A stretch of DNA of 64,000 bases. It comes from Fulvia fulva (taxonomy: Eukaryota > Ascomycota > Dothideomycetes > Mycosphaerellales > Mycosphaerellaceae). Of this stretch, positions 53,058 to 63,981 are shown piece by piece. The stretch spans positions 8,432,001-8,496,000 of the forward strand of contig NC_063012.1 in the NCBI RefSeq assembly GCF_020509005.1, given 5' to 3'. The position numbers and the translations under genes were made by a program. The notes under the pieces were generated by a model. It was not told the DNA's origin, ran no database searches, and was given only the letters and a program-made list of their open reading frames with translations. Each line of letters opens with the position of its first letter. The first letter of the stretch is position 1.

Positions 53058-56015
53058 TTAGAAACCTTTCTTCCTCCTCTTCGCCAGTGGTCGCCCTCCA
53101 TGTGGGCCACGGATAATCTGACTGGCAACAGCATCGCGTCCCTGGCTTTGGCTTTGGCTTTCTGTCTGGCTAGTCTTCGATGCTCCAGCTCGTTGGCTGT
53201 AAGTATCAGGTAAGCTGTTCTGGCTGGTGCTGATGATGTCCACTGCCTGACTGCTCGCCATCTGTGAGGCTTGACTTGCTGCAGCTTCCTTGCGTTGACG
53301 CCTCAAGTGTCGTTCTGCTTGGCGCTGCGCCCGCTGTCGCTCCTTCTCCGTGAGGCCCTGAGTTTCGTCATCGTCTACCTGGGAGATGTGACGGGACTTC
53401 GACATCCAATCGTACTCATGCGGATCACTGCCGACTTCCCAGTGAGAAAGCACATTGCTAAGCGCGCGCGGCAGTACAAGCGGTGACGGCTTGATGAAGG
53501 ATGTGTAGGCTGCTAATCGATCGAGTTGTGGTGCGGCTGTCGATACACGGCTCGAGGCTGTAGTGATCGATGGGGTTGCAGTTGGCGAAGGGGTCGGTAG
53601 GGAGGAGGGCTGTGTGGAGGGTTTTGGCATTGAAGAGCTGGATGAAAACGATGGGAGTGCTGTTCTCGTAGCCCTTACTGGTAAATCCCATGTTTCCACA
53701 GGGTTGTGGCTCTCCTTTCCTGGAGATAAAATCCCTCGATGGGGCAGCTCACTAGCGGGTCGTAACCTACGGCTGGCCAGTATCAGCTCGGCCGCAATAC
53801 GGCATGCTCCCTCGCGCTTCGCAAGACGTATTCTACCAGCTATCTGACTGGGCAGGACAGTGATCCAGTGAGACACAACTCGCTCATAGGCAGTGGAGAG
53901 ACTGGAGAGTTCGGGTTCGGGATAGGAATTTGTAGCAGCGGGCAGGCTGATAGTTTCCAACTGCAAGCCCGAGGCTGGACCGTCCTCGTGCTCCTCATTC
54001 GTACGAGCCAAGGTGGAGAACAAGTGTTCCAGTTCAGTCGAGGCTCGCTCCACCTCATCAACGAGAAGCTCGGAGCCGACTAGATGGTCGAGTGTGTGCA
54101 TAGTATGTTGGCTATTTGGGACGGCTGACGAGACAATCGATTTGATCTCGGACACGGCGTCCTCCATAGTCCAGTCACGGCTTGTCGGCTGATTCAAAGC
54201 ATCGGCCAGACTTTCCAGGTCAAGAAAGGCTTGCTGCGGCATCTGGCTCTTTCCTGGTCGTCGTGCTCGTAATGCAAGTGGCTCGGCACGATGTTCTCTA
54301 GCATCACCTGACTGGAACGCGGAATCGCCCACCATGGCATCGAGAAAGCCCAGTTTCGTAGTCCTCAGAACCGGCTTTGTGGTCCATGATGTGGTGGCCG
54401 GGGTACCAGCGGAGAGTTGGTCTCTATTGGTCTGAGTGTGGAACAGAGTTTCCTCAATTACACCGTTGCTTCGAATGACCATTAATGTATGGTATTGCGC
54501 ATCACTGGAGGACTGTTGCACAGCGTAGCTCGCTCCGGTGCCATGTTTGGGACAGAGGCGCAAGAGCCTAAAATGCAGATCCCTAACGTGTTCAGCGGGT
54601 GAAGCCTGAGTGCCGCTCGAGGGCACTGTCAAGTGATAAGGATCGCTGCTGACGAGCTGACCGGCGGAGCTCCTTGAGAGTTGGTACATAATCAACGTAC
54701 TGTGCATGTTCGAGTAGACGCCAAGAACCAGTACTTTGCGACAATCAATGGAGGGCTCGATAACCCCATGCGATCGCACATCATTCTCGTCGTTCGCAAA
54801 GGACGTGATGCGCAAGCTCAAGTCGTCCGTGTTTTGGTAGTGGCGAACCTTGAGCTCGGCGTTGATTCGAAGTACGCCCAGCTCAGTACGCGTGATATGG
54901 CATAGCACCAAGTGAGTGCTTGTCAGGACTGCTAGTCTTTGCATCTGGCTGGGTAGTCTCACGAACCCTAGTACCCATGGTACAGCACCAGTCAGCTGCA
55001 GTGGCACTTGTTTGAGCATCACAGATTCGGCATCGCGAATGCTGTGTAGTGCGACTCGCTGCCGACTGCAGGTGGCGACAGTCGCCACATCTGAGACCCA
55101 AGCAATGCGCGCCCAGCCATCTGCAATGGCAGCACGATCGTTGTTGTCCTGGGAAGCGCTCTTGCAAACCACGGAATACTGTCGAGCCTTTCTCAGGGAC
55201 ACCTCGAGCACTTGCCATTCTCCAGCACTGTCAATGACAGCGATCTGCTGCGAGAACCACGGATTGAAAGCAATGTCCATGTAGGTACGCTGCGAAGGTA
55301 GGTTGCCATCGGACTCGAAAATCATGTCCAGCTTCAGACCGGACGGTGTGCCAGCTTTAACAGAACCCTTGGCAATCAAAATTCTGAATACGATGACCTT
55401 GGTCGGAAGCCTGACTGCCAGTAAAGTATCTCGATTTTCGGTCTCCTCAGCGAACAGGAGCTGCTGTATGACGCCAGCAGAAGAACTCCAAGTCGTCTGG
55501 TCGCTCCCAAGGACGGGCATCTCAAGCCATGTGGTCTTGTCTTCTGCCCAGCCATGTCGTTGCATTTCCAGTTGAGCAACACGTAAAGTACATCCAGTAA
55601 CGCCTGTCCTCATGGCGACGACTGGCACGGCTCGATGGCCAGCTTGGGATCTGATATTAGCAAAAGCGACAATGCTTCCTGCTGACGGATCGTGGCGGCT
55701 CTGAGCATCCTCTACCGTCTCAGAAACTTGGAGTAGAGGCGGCAACAAGTCTACTGCTGGCTCAAGTTCTGGAAAGGCCTCGACCAACGCTTTAACCTGT
55801 CTCGCATGCCGCTTGCCTTTGGGCTCGCCATCGCGGACATTTCCGAAGAGGTGGTCGGCGTGAGGCGGATGCTCTATGACTTTCGGACCACCCAATGCTG
55901 TGACGACAGTCGGCAATTGAATGCGACGTCCAAAGGAAAGTGTTTTATCGTGCGGTTGGTAAGCGATGCGTCCATATTGACCATATGGCAGGTCGCATTT
56001 CGACCTATCAGCCAT
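53058..56015 (-). CDS. RRN6: RNA polymerase I initiation factor Rrn6-like protein
   Basis: A single exon of 985 residues from ATG at 56015 (MADRSKCDLPYGQYGR); a start at 56057 would add 14. Rrn6 is a subunit of core factor, which recruits RNA polymerase I to the rDNA promoter. The N-terminal LPYGQYGRIAYQPHDK block and a long WD/beta-propeller-like first half (about 100-560) are as expected, with several SLRK.., VLVLGVYSNMHSTLIMYQL-type strands. The second half is helical. The C-terminus has a Ser/Gln-rich tract (QTESQSQSQGRDAVASQ) followed by GPHGGRPLAKRRKKGF, the conserved Gly-Arg-Pro plus basic end of filamentous-fungal Rrn6. Divergent from SPC25. Assignment good, at family level. Confidence 0.85.
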   Translation of the reverse strand: MADRSKCDLPYGQYGRIAYQPHDKTLSFGRRIQLPTVVTALGGPKVIEHPPHADHLFGNVRDGEPKGKRHARQVKALVEAFPELEPAVDLLPPLLQVSETVEDAQSRHDPSAGSIVAFANIRSQAGHRAVPVVAMRTGVTGCTLRVAQLEMQRHGWAEDKTTWLEMPVLGSDQTTWSSSAGVIQQLLFAEETENRDTLLAVRLPTKVIVFRILIAKGSVKAGTPSGLKLDMIFESDGNLPSQRTYMDIAFNPWFSQQIAVIDSAGEWQVLEVSLRKARQYSVVCKSASQDNNDRAAIADGWARIAWVSDVATVATCSRQRVALHSIRDAESVMLKQVPLQLTGAVPWVLGFVRLPSQMQRLAVLTSTHLVLCHITRTELGVLRINAELKVRHYQNTDDLSLRITSFANDENDVRSHGVIEPSIDCRKVLVLGVYSNMHSTLIMYQLSRSSAGQLVSSDPYHLTVPSSGTQASPAEHVRDLHFRLLRLCPKHGTGASYAVQQSSSDAQYHTLMVIRSNGVIEETLFHTQTNRDQLSAGTPATTSWTTKPVLRTTKLGFLDAMVGDSAFQSGDAREHRAEPLALRARRPGKSQMPQQAFLDLESLADALNQPTSRDWTMEDAVSEIKSIVSSAVPNSQHTMHTLDHLVGSELLVDEVERASTELEHLFSTLARTNEEHEDGPASGLQLETISLPAATNSYPEPELSSLSTAYERVVSHWITVLPSQIAGRIRLAKREGACRIAAELILASRRLRPASELPHRGILSPGKESHNPVETWDLPVRATRTALPSFSSSSSMPKPSTQPSSLPTPSPTATPSITTASSRVSTAAPQLDRLAAYTSFIKPSPLVLPRALSNVLSHWEVGSDPHEYDWMSKSRHISQVDDDETQGLTEKERQRAQRQAERHLRRQRKEAAASQASQMASSQAVDIISTSQNSLPDTYSQRAGASKTSQTESQSQSQGRDAVASQIIRGPHGGRPLAKRRKKGF

Positions 56016-56359
56016 TCGGCTTTGCGCGACGTTTTCGATGTGGGTCCAGATGCGCAAGCCAAATCATGGTATATCTTGGTCGACGTCGCTGAATGGTAGT
56101 CTGATGATCCTGCTGCCGATACTGGTGAAGTGGGAGCATCCAGAAAAGCTGGAAGTGCTTCGCAAGAGAACTGGCGTCGGCGCTTGCCGGCTAGCAACAG
56201 CCGGCATTATTCCGGATGTTGATGTTCAACAAGCTCTCGAAACGCGACTTCCTCTTCTCACCGCGCGCGCGACAACAGCAAGAACGAACACTCGCCATAA
56301 CAACTTGATCAACTCTAGACTGACGCACTGAAACACGAGCACACCTCACATCCCTCAAC
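56016..56359. promoter_or_regulatory. divergent promoter region, RRN6 and SPC25
   Basis: About 340 bp between divergent starts. No recognisable operator. The plus-strand leader of SPC25 near 56300-56355 is A/C-rich, as is common for fungal 5' untranslated regions. Confidence 0.4.
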
Positions 56360-57189
56360 ATGGCCGCCGGTACTCTGACCCCGAGCCGCTTCAGCGCATC
56401 ACACACTGGCAACTACACCGCAGTGGGACCCTCGATGGCCGACACATTACCCTCTATCGACTTCAACTTTGGCGACTTGCGCGAGCGGATGGCGCAATTC
56501 ACGGCGCGCTTTGACGACTTCATCGAGCGCGGGCGCAAGAGAGTGCTCGAAGAGCGCAATGCGTTTCGTATGAACTTGGCAGATGCGGAAGGTAGGTCAC
56601 GGAAGGCATTTCACGGACTGACACGAATACTGATTGTTCTCAAGATCAACAGCGCCAACGTAAACAAGCGATCCACGAGCTTGAATCGAAGACATCGAGT
56701 CATGCGCATATTCTTGCACGAGAAGCCCAAGAAGCGGATGAGATGCATGAGGCCATCCAAGGCCTGACTCTGCAGAAGGAGGAGCATAACCGACAGCGCG
56801 ATCACATCAAGTCAGAGATTGAATCGATTCGGACAGCCATACGCCAGAAGCGCGACGCGCAGGCCGCACATCAGCGCTCGCTGGATTCTCAAGCACGTCA
56901 CAACCTACCGGAACTGCAATTTTGGGAGAACTGCTTAGGCATGCATTTGGAAGGTACGGGCGTGGAGGATCGTTTGAGATTTGTGTTCGATACGAGTGAA
57001 GAGAACACGGCTATGCCAGAGTGCTGGTATGAGTTGCAGATTGGAAGGGAGCAAAAAGTGGTCAACACAAAGCCACGGCTCGAGCGAGAGGACATCGAGG
57101 CCGCGCAAGAGTCGCTGCAAGAGACGAAGCAGCTGGGGCTCTTTATCAAAACTATGCGGACGCACTTACTGAAAGCGCTCAAGCAATAA
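56360..57189 (+). CDS. SPC25: kinetochore protein Spc25 (Ndc80 complex)
   Basis: Exons 56360..56591 and 56645..57189 give 258 residues; the 53-nt intron has GTAGGT and AAG. The splice joins RMNLADAE to DQQRQRKQAIHELES, extending the coiled coil without a break. Spc25 pairs with Spc24 at the centromere-proximal end of the Ndc80 complex. Residues about 28-170 are heptad-rich coiled coil. The C-terminal globular domain contains LQFWENCLGMHLEGTGVEDR and LRFVFDTSEEN, then CWYELQIGRE and PRLEREDIEAAQESL, ending FIKTMRTHLLKALKQ: the RWD-like Spc25 pattern. Strong assignment. Confidence 0.92.
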
Positions 57190-58143
57190 CTGCAATAACT
57201 ACGAGTGCGTGCACCAGTGTTACTTTACGACTTGAGTATGTCCGGGTCTTCTCTTAGCTGTACAAAGCAAACATTTCTTGACGTTCTCCCTGAGTTTCAT
57301 GTTTTCTCTCGTTGATATGTGAAAGTATGAAAGTCATCATCCTTGCTGCCACCGGCGTCTTCCGAGCCTCACGCCATCAGTTTCCTTCAAGGTTGTCTTC
57401 TTCTACCACTTGAACCGTCGACCACGATGTAAGTTCGTCTCCTCGCATCTTCTCATCTCTGGCTCGTCATTCGCACGACTGACATCACCTCCACAGGCTT
57501 GTTCAGCGCACACGATGGCGATTCAAATTCTCCTGCTGTTCATCACATTCCAACCCGGTCATCTGCAGGGTCGGCTGACGCTGACCCTGCGCTCAGAAAT
57601 GTCTCCTGTGCGGTCCTCTAACGAAAGAGATTGAAAGGGAATGGAAAGACTGCCTACTCCGGATCCGAAAATGGAGGCGATGTCCAAAGGCCCGGTCAAT
57701 GTCACGCATACCTACCTGCCCCACTCTCCAGATCTCCCATAGCAGTGTACCCGGTGGTACCACGCCATCCTATCCCCATGCTCGATCGCCTTGAGAACTT
57801 CGGAGGAAGAGTACTTGCGACAAGCTTTACAAATGAGACTGGCTGCAAACAACTTCGGGCTTAAGCCTGCCACGTCTCCGAGCACACGGCAAGCAGGTGC
57901 CGATAGCCGCATGCCGAAGGGTGACGGCACGCAATCGACTGGTCAGTTCCCATGATCGCCTCCTCGCAAATATGGAACCAGTATCAAAAAGGACTCAATT
58001 CCGCAGCGGGTTTGGGCCTCGTGGGTAGGTCGCTCGGCCGTCGGATACGTAGAGAAGTAGTGTGCTTCAGGAGTAGTGAGTCGACACTGACCTCTTTCTT
58101 CCTCCCTCTTATACCACCTCCCCATTCCCGCTTTCTCGGTACA
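57190..58143. other. intergenic, about 950 bp
   Basis: Between SPC25 and the MFS transporter gene. A frame open from 57952 joins in frame to the transporter, but its residues lack MFS character, so it is treated as leader. No RNA, repeat or other gene supported. Confidence 0.4.
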
Positions 58144-60015
58144 ATGGCGTTTGGAGAGTCCTTGGAGCGCGTCCTCTCTCGGCCAACCGCGAAGCCATAC
58201 CGGTCTGGGAATTTTGCAAAAGACGAGAGAGTCTATCTAAATGCCGATGGACATGTCGACTTTGGTCCCAACGATATAGAGAACCCGAAAGTCTGGTCGA
58301 CTGCAAGGCGATGGTATATCACCGTGATCTCTGTCTCGCTAGTCATCAGCGCAACGTTCGCCTCATCAGCACCCTCTGGAACACTTCCGAGCATATCTGA
58401 GGAACTTCACGTATCGACGACAGCGTCAAATTTGGTCACGACATTGTTCCTGCTTGGATACTGCTTTGGACCACTAGTTTGGGCGCCTCTCTCAGAATTC
58501 TTCGGACGACGATGGATATTCTACCTAACCTTCAAGGCGTACTTCGCCTTCAACTTCCTCTGCGCATTCACGCCAAACTTCGCCGGGCTACTGGTCGGAC
58601 GCTTCTTGACTGGCACCCTCGCATCGGCAGCTCTTAGTAATGCTCCTGGTGTACTCGCCGATCTGTGGGGGCCAATCGAGGTGAGTACTGAAGGGCAGAA
58701 GGCATCGTCTCTCTCAGACATGCCTGGCACCATCTGCTAAGACATTACCACGTGGTCCTCGATTATGGCTAATACCCTTCTGTTTGGCAGCGCGGGAACG
58801 CTATGGTAGTTTTCTCCATGATGACTTATGCTGGCCCTGCTCTTGGTCCAGTCGTGGCAGGATTTCTACAAGTCACGAAGAGTTGGCGCTGGATCTTCTA
58901 CGTGCTGATTTGGTTGGCGTTTGGAACGTTGCTCCCCATGCTCACGATTCCTGAGACTCTTCCTTCGAGAGTCCTCACCAACAAGGCGAGACGGATTCGC
59001 AAGGCCAAGATACCAGGTTACGAGAATGTGCAGTCACCAGCAGAAGCCGCAAATCAGAGTCTTGCTAGCATTTTCAAGGTTGCGCTAACACGGCCATGGA
59101 TTATCCTGTTCGATCCGATTTCGTTCCTGGTGGCTATATATTTGAGTGTCATTTACGCGCTCCTGTACATGTTATTTACTATATACCCTATTGTTTTCCA
59201 GCAGATGCGTGGCTGGAACGCTGGGGTGGGAGCGCTGCCACTGATCGGTACAATGTTGGGGGCCTTCCTTGCGGGCGGTATAGTGTTCTACGAAAGTACA
59301 ATCGGGAAGAAGAGAATGCTGGCTGGAATCGAACGAACTCCAGAAGACCGCATGCCTCTGGCAATGATTGGTGGCATTCTCTTCCCTATATCGATGTTCT
59401 GGTTCGCATGGAGCGGCAATTTCAACTCATGTCCGTGGCCGGTGGTCGCGATTGTAAGTCCTGGCTGTCCATGATTTGGAATGGCATCGTGCTGACTTCT
59501 TGCGACCACAGGCTGGAGTCTTCCTGTCTACAGGCATCGTGCTGATCTTCGTCTCTTACCTGAACTACCTGGCTGACAGCTACTTGCTCTTTGCTGCTTC
59601 GGCGATAGCCGCGAATACAGTCTGTCGTTCTGCAGCGGGCGCAGCAGCTCCACTGTTTACAGAGCAGATGTTTGAGGCGCTCGGCGTAGGTCCAGCCGGA
59701 TCCCTCATTGCAGGCGTTGCGTGTCTGCTAGCACCGATCCCATTCTTGTTCTACCGATATGGAGCAGAAATCAGAAAGCGAAGCAGGTTTGCGCCCACTG
59801 AGGAGGGCAGGCCAACAAATAACGATCAAGCTCACTCTGGCGATCGTGCTTCGCAAGGGGACGCTGGCGGTTCTGAGAAGGAAGAGTTGGCGCTTGATGA
59901 AGAGGCTGGAGTCCTTGGTAAGGACGTTGAGAAGACGTCGCACGAGAGCGATTCGCCGCAACAGGCCCGAGATCCGTATCTTAATGCTGATGGCTTGAAA
60001 AAGGCAGAACGTTAG
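58144..60015 (+). CDS. MFS transporter, DHA1-type (drug/polyamine:H+ antiporter)
   Basis: Exons 58144..58680, 58791..59453 and 59512..60015 give 567 residues; introns are 110 and 58 nt, all phase 0. Splices join LWGPIE to RGNAMVVFSMM and VVAI to AGVFLSTG. Twelve membrane helices fit the hydrophobic profile. Markers of the 12-spanner DHA1 group are WAPLSEFFGRRWIFY (motif A, loop 2-3), GRFLTGTLASAALSNAPGVLADLW (helix 4; here the usual Arg is retained) and YAGPALGPVVAGFL (motif C). The N-terminal NPKVWSTARRW and the long central loop (RIRKAKIPGYENVQSP) are typical of the Tpo/Flr-like fungal subgroup. The tail is acidic and Ser-rich. The substrate is not predictable. Convergent with the IMPACT-domain gene, 150 bp away. 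Confidence 0.88.
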
Positions 60016-60164
60016 ACTGCAATGCCAAGACATTCCCACATCTGAACTTACTATCATCATGATCACCACAAGCCTTATGATCGTGATTGGGTTTGGTCGC
60101 CCTTAGAGGCTAAACAACGCCATAGGAAGAGCCGCGGACCTTCCATTGACTGTCACTGGTACGT

Positions 60165-60932
60165 TCACGATGGATCTCCTGTAGGCTTTTCACGAGCCTT
60201 GAGTTCTGCTTCCGCTTTATCGATTCGCTTCAGCAGGAAAGTAATGGTCGCATCTCTAGCTTTGTCCAGAGCTCTGAGGCGCTCGATCGTCATTATGGTG
60301 TAATCTGCCACCGTCTTGTTGGCAGCACTCGAAGTAGGCGTCTCACTCGGTTCCTCGGCGTCCCCTTCGTGCTGCTTCACCTCAAGCTCCTTCTTGGCAG
60401 CCAGGTCGCGAAGCACATCGACGCTCTGATCTCTTTCTGCCAGGGATTTGCATAGCCTCGTATGTTCGGCAGCCTCCTCTTCAAGCCTTCGCTTCTTCGA
60501 CTTGGCTTCGGCTTCGTAGTCTTGCCATGATCGAACAGCCTCCTTTGCAACAGTCTCGATGTGACTGAACCTGACCGGGCCCAACATGACGCCTCCGTAC
60601 CAGCGCGCCACAACACATGATCCCTCGACCCGCATAGCATCGAGGACTTTCTCGACCTTCTTGCCAGCATACTTCTCGCCATCGTCGTCGTTGCCGAGAA
60701 CGTATTGCTTGGCCTTCGTGATGCTCTGCTGATTGCTCTCTCTGCGCCAGCCAATGACCTTGTGGGACGCGCTTGCGAACTCCTCTAGTTGCTGCAGCTC
60801 TTTGGGCTTCTTGGTCGTTGCTGGGAAGAAGTAGCCAACGAAGGTGGACTGCCGATCTTCGATTGGTGCTGAGCGGAAGATGGTCGGAGTTGTCGCATCC
60901 TCATCTTGGGAGTGCTTGCGCTTGAGCGACAT
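60165..60932 (-). CDS. IMPACT/Yih1 N-terminal-domain (UPF0029) protein
   Basis: 255 residues from ATG at 60932 (MSLKRKHSQDED). Residues about 28-130 form the UPF0029/IMPACT domain: RQSTFVGYFFPATTKKPKEL, DDDGEKYAGKKVEKVL, and VVARWYGGVMLGPVRFSHIE, the last being the conserved Arg-Trp-Tyr-Gly-Gly block. The rest is a charged coiled-coil region (about 135-250). Yih1/IMPACT proteins inhibit the kinase Gcn2 by competing for Gcn1, but they carry an N-terminal RWD domain, and none is visible here. The protein is therefore a shorter UPF0029 relative with a coiled-coil tail, and a Gcn2 role is not supported. Function unknown. Confidence 0.82.
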   Translation of the reverse strand: MSLKRKHSQDEDATTPTIFRSAPIEDRQSTFVGYFFPATTKKPKELQQLEEFASASHKVIGWRRESNQQSITKAKQYVLGNDDDGEKYAGKKVEKVLDAMRVEGSCVVARWYGGVMLGPVRFSHIETVAKEAVRSWQDYEAEAKSKKRRLEEEAAEHTRLCKSLAERDQSVDVLRDLAAKKELEVKQHEGDAEEPSETPTSSAANKTVADYTIMTIERLRALDKARDATITFLLKRIDKAEAELKAREKPTGDPS

Positions 60933-61328
60933 GTTGCAGCGCTCGTCCCAGTCGCACATTACTCAGGAAGAAGGTGCTGTACCTCTGCATGTCATGAAGA
61001 TATCTCAATGTGTTGAAGGAAGAAGCGTTGTCGCAAGCAAGGTCACAAAAACGCTGTGGCCCAAGCTCCTCTTCGGTTCAGGGTGCCTGCCGAATCAGTC
61101 CGCTCTTTCGCCGCTCTGTCATCAAACAATGACATCGTTCCTGCGTCTTCTGCGTCTGCACGGTACGTATAACCACTTCGGCCCATCACGGGAAGACGGT
61201 GATGCTGGTGAGCCCTCTCGTACCACACTTCTGCTCGGAGCTGTGTACTCCGGCGTATATGGCAAGTTAAGAGTCCTCATTGTCTTCTCTCTCACATCTC
61301 AACTACCGGCAACCCACTTACGACAGAC
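60933..61328. promoter_or_regulatory. divergent promoter region, IMPACT-domain gene and acetolactate synthase
   Basis: About 395 bp between divergent starts. It should hold the promoter of the acetolactate synthase gene. No recognised operator, riboswitch or TATA element. Confidence 0.4.
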
Positions 61329-63131
61329 ATGATGGCGGAACAGAAGGTGGCTCAGATCATCGTGCAAAGCTTGATCAATGCCAATGCTAAGGTGGTCTTC
61401 GGTATACCCGGAGCGAAAGTCGATGCTGTCTTCGATACTCTATCAGATCACCCCGAGATTCGGCTCGTGGTGTGCCGGCACGAACAAAATGCAGCATTCA
61501 TGGCAGCCGCCGTTGGCCGCATCACTGGAACACCCGGAGTCTGCATTGCAACATCTGGACCCGGCGCTGGCAACTTAACTACAGGCTTGGTGACAGCCAC
61601 TACCGAAGGTGATCCTGTTGTCGCCATCGTTGGCTCCGTGCCCCGCCTGCTCAACACAAAGCACACACATCAGTCTATGAAAGCCTTGGACATCCTCCGA
61701 CCGACCGCCAAATCTGCCACCAACATTGACGTCGAGGATCAGGCGGCGGAGGTTATACTTGCTGCCTTCCGAACGGCCAATGGCAACCCAAAGGGCAGCG
61801 CCGTCGTATCTCTGCCGATGGATGTGGCAGCTGGGAAGTCTAAGATCACGGCGTTCCCTGGCACAGCTTTCAAGGCGCCCCTGTATGGCACAGCACCTTA
61901 CACAGATGTCAAGAAGGTGGCCAAGATGATCGATGAGGCTAAGCTTCCAGTCCTTTTCCTTGGGATGAGAGCTTCCAGCTCGGTAGTTGTCAGTGCAGTC
62001 AGAGAATTTCTCAAGAAGCATCCGATCGCAGTGGTTGAGACATTCCAAGCAGCTGGTGCCGTCCCGGAAAGCCTGGCTGATCAAATATTCTTTGGCCGCG
62101 TTGGTCTCTTCCGCAACCAAATTGGAGATCGAGTGCTGGCAAAATCAGATCTCATTATCACCCTTGGTTACGATCCTACCGAATATGACGCCAACTCGTG
62201 GAATCCTCATGGTGACCTAAACCTGGTTCACGTCGACTACACTTCCTGCGACTATGGCGCATACTACCATCCTGAGGTAGAGCTTCTTGGGTCTGTACGG
62301 GAGAACATTCTAGCCCTTGGCAATGAGGTGACACATGTTACGAACCCAGCCGAAGACGAATTTTGCCAGGGCTTGACCAGGGAACTGCGCGCCTGGCAAA
62401 AGGAGTATGAAGAACAGGAAGACCAACATACGGGTCTCGTACAGCCGCTGCGGTTTATATCTGCGTTACAGAAACGCGTGTCGAAGGACACAACAGTGAC
62501 GGTCGACGTTGGCACCGTCTATATTTATATGATGCGATACTTCTACGCCTACGAGCCGCGAAAACTGCTATGCTCGAACGGTCAACAGACACTTGGAGTC
62601 GGCATGCCATGGGCCATCGCAGCCTCACTGACTCAAGACCCACCGTGCTCGCAGAAGGTGGTGTCCTTAAGTGGCGATGGTGGTTTCATGTTCTCATCCC
62701 AGGAGCTATCGACTGCAGTACAGCAAGGCTGCAACATCACCCACTTTATCTGGAACGACGAAGCCTACAACATGGTGGAGTTTCAGGAAGAAATGAAGTA
62801 CGGCCGCAGCAGTGGTATCAAGCTGGGTGGCGTAGATTTTGTCAAGTATGCTGAGAGCTTTGGTGGCAAGGGATTCAGGTACGTATCCTTCCATGCCATG
62901 TTGGCCAAGTCGTCGCAAGTGTTGTAGACTACTCTGTCTATCAGCTTCAGCGATTACGATCATATCCTTGGGCAAGAGCTAACAGTCGGTAGGATCAACA
63001 ACACATCCGAGATCGAGAAGGTTATGGACGAAGCTCTGGCACACAAAGGTCTGTCGCTGGTCGATGTCAGGATCGACTACTCTCATGCGAAGGATCTTTC
63101 GGGCAACCTCGTCAAGGACAGTGTCGGCTGA
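61329..63131 (+). CDS. catabolic-type acetolactate synthase (AlsS/BudB-like)
   Basis: Exons 61329..62878 and 62993..63131 give 562 residues. The 114-nt intron is supported by joining GGKGFR to INNTSEIEKVMDEA. The enzyme condenses two pyruvates to 2-acetolactate plus CO2 with thiamine diphosphate. FGIPGAKVDAVFDTL and CRHEQNAAFMAAAVGRITG (with the catalytic Glu) open the Pyr domain, TSGPGAGNLTTGL and HTHQSMKALDILRP follow, and the diphosphate motif is SGDGGFMFSSQELSTAV...WNDEAYNMVEFQ. The short end, LVDVRIDYSHAKDLSG, matches catabolic AlsS/BudB and not the anabolic Ilv2 enzymes, which have an FAD-binding insert region, a mitochondrial presequence and a C-terminal VLPMVPGGK block. There is no presequence, so the enzyme is probably cytosolic. 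Convergent with the acetolactate decarboxylase gene. Confidence 0.9.
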
Positions 63132-63299
63132 GAGCCTAAGAGCACGGCTGAGAGCTGTTCTGCGGCCACCGTATAGATATAATGTATATGGGCTCTCCGC
63201 ATTCGTCCACCCTGAAGTGTGATACCGCGTCTCGAGGGCACATTACTCTTCATTTTGCCAGAAATCAGGACTGCCAATGTCATCCATGCAACGGCTTAA
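63132..63299. terminator. convergent 3' region of the two acetoin genes
   Basis: 168 bp between the facing stop codons of acetolactate synthase and acetolactate decarboxylase; both 3' ends and polyadenylation signals must lie in or overlap here. No hairpin or other motif recognised. Listed for position, low confidence in detail. Confidence 0.35.
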
Positions 63300-63981
63300 T
63301 CAACCTTCGGCCTTCTTCACGCCCTCATCATCAGTAACCAATTCCGCCGCATTGAAATCATCACTCGTCGGCAACTCGACATGCACATTACTCGCCACCG
63401 CCATCTGCATCTCCACCTTCTTCGCCCTCACCTCCAAAACATGCCCACCTGCCTTCCGATCCTTCTTAATGAAATGGAGATGCTCCCCAGCGACTCCAAA
63501 CCCCTGCCAATTCTTCGGTGTTCTGAAGCCGATAATCGTTCCCTCAACATTCTCATACTCCTCCACGCTCTGCTTCTGACTTAGCTCCGACAACGGCTGG
63601 CCCTTGTACTCCTGCCCCCTCACAGTTCTACACTTCAGATACTCAAACGTGCCATTGATGCGATACGTCATGAACAAGTTTTTGGCGTGGTCGTTGAAAC
63701 TGTTTAGGGCGTTGCCGACGTCGGGTTTGTCCTTTAGCTCTACTTGCGATGTCTTTTGGGGGACGAAGTGGGTGCTGACTGCGAAGGGGATTTGGTCTGA
63801 GGGGTCTGCCTCGCGGACGTTGCCTTGTGCTTGGAGCTGGTAGACGTGACCGTCCAGGAACATGAGCTCGCCGTTCATGCGGGAGAAGGTGCCGAGGCCT
63901 TGGTTGCCTTTTGTGGCGAGTTTGGAAACGGGGATGCCGGTTTCGCAGACACCGTCCATTAAAGCGTTGAGGAGGGAGAAC
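63300..63981 (-). CDS. alpha-acetolactate decarboxylase, 5' end beyond the window
   Basis: Partial: the last 227 or so residues, ending at the stop at 63300. A CAG acceptor at 63982-63984 precedes the exon, so at least one further exon lies beyond the edge. The frame up to an ATG at 63992 would be an artefact. The enzyme converts 2-acetolactate to acetoin plus CO2. Family blocks: GLGTFSRMNGELMFLDGHVYQ, IPFAVSTHFVP, YRINGTFEYLKCRTV, FENVEG-type EYENVEGTIIGFRTP, and HLHFIKKDRKAGGHVLEV, which supplies the His-x-His and later His that bind the catalytic metal in bacterial enzymes. All are intact. The C-terminus has the HVELPTSDDF-like strand found in bacterial AlsD/BudA. No signal peptide can be judged as the N-terminus is missing. 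Confidence 0.9.

Noticed and set aside
57952..58143. Upstream start for the MFS transporter adding 64 residues
   Set aside because: The extra residues lack MFS features, and the family N-terminus begins near MAFGESLERVLS.
60933..61328. Thiamine-pyrophosphate riboswitch upstream of the TPP-dependent acetolactate synthase
   Set aside because: I did not find the conserved CUGAGA and GACUUGAACUGG-like elements; fungal examples sit in thiamine-synthesis genes, not in this enzyme class.
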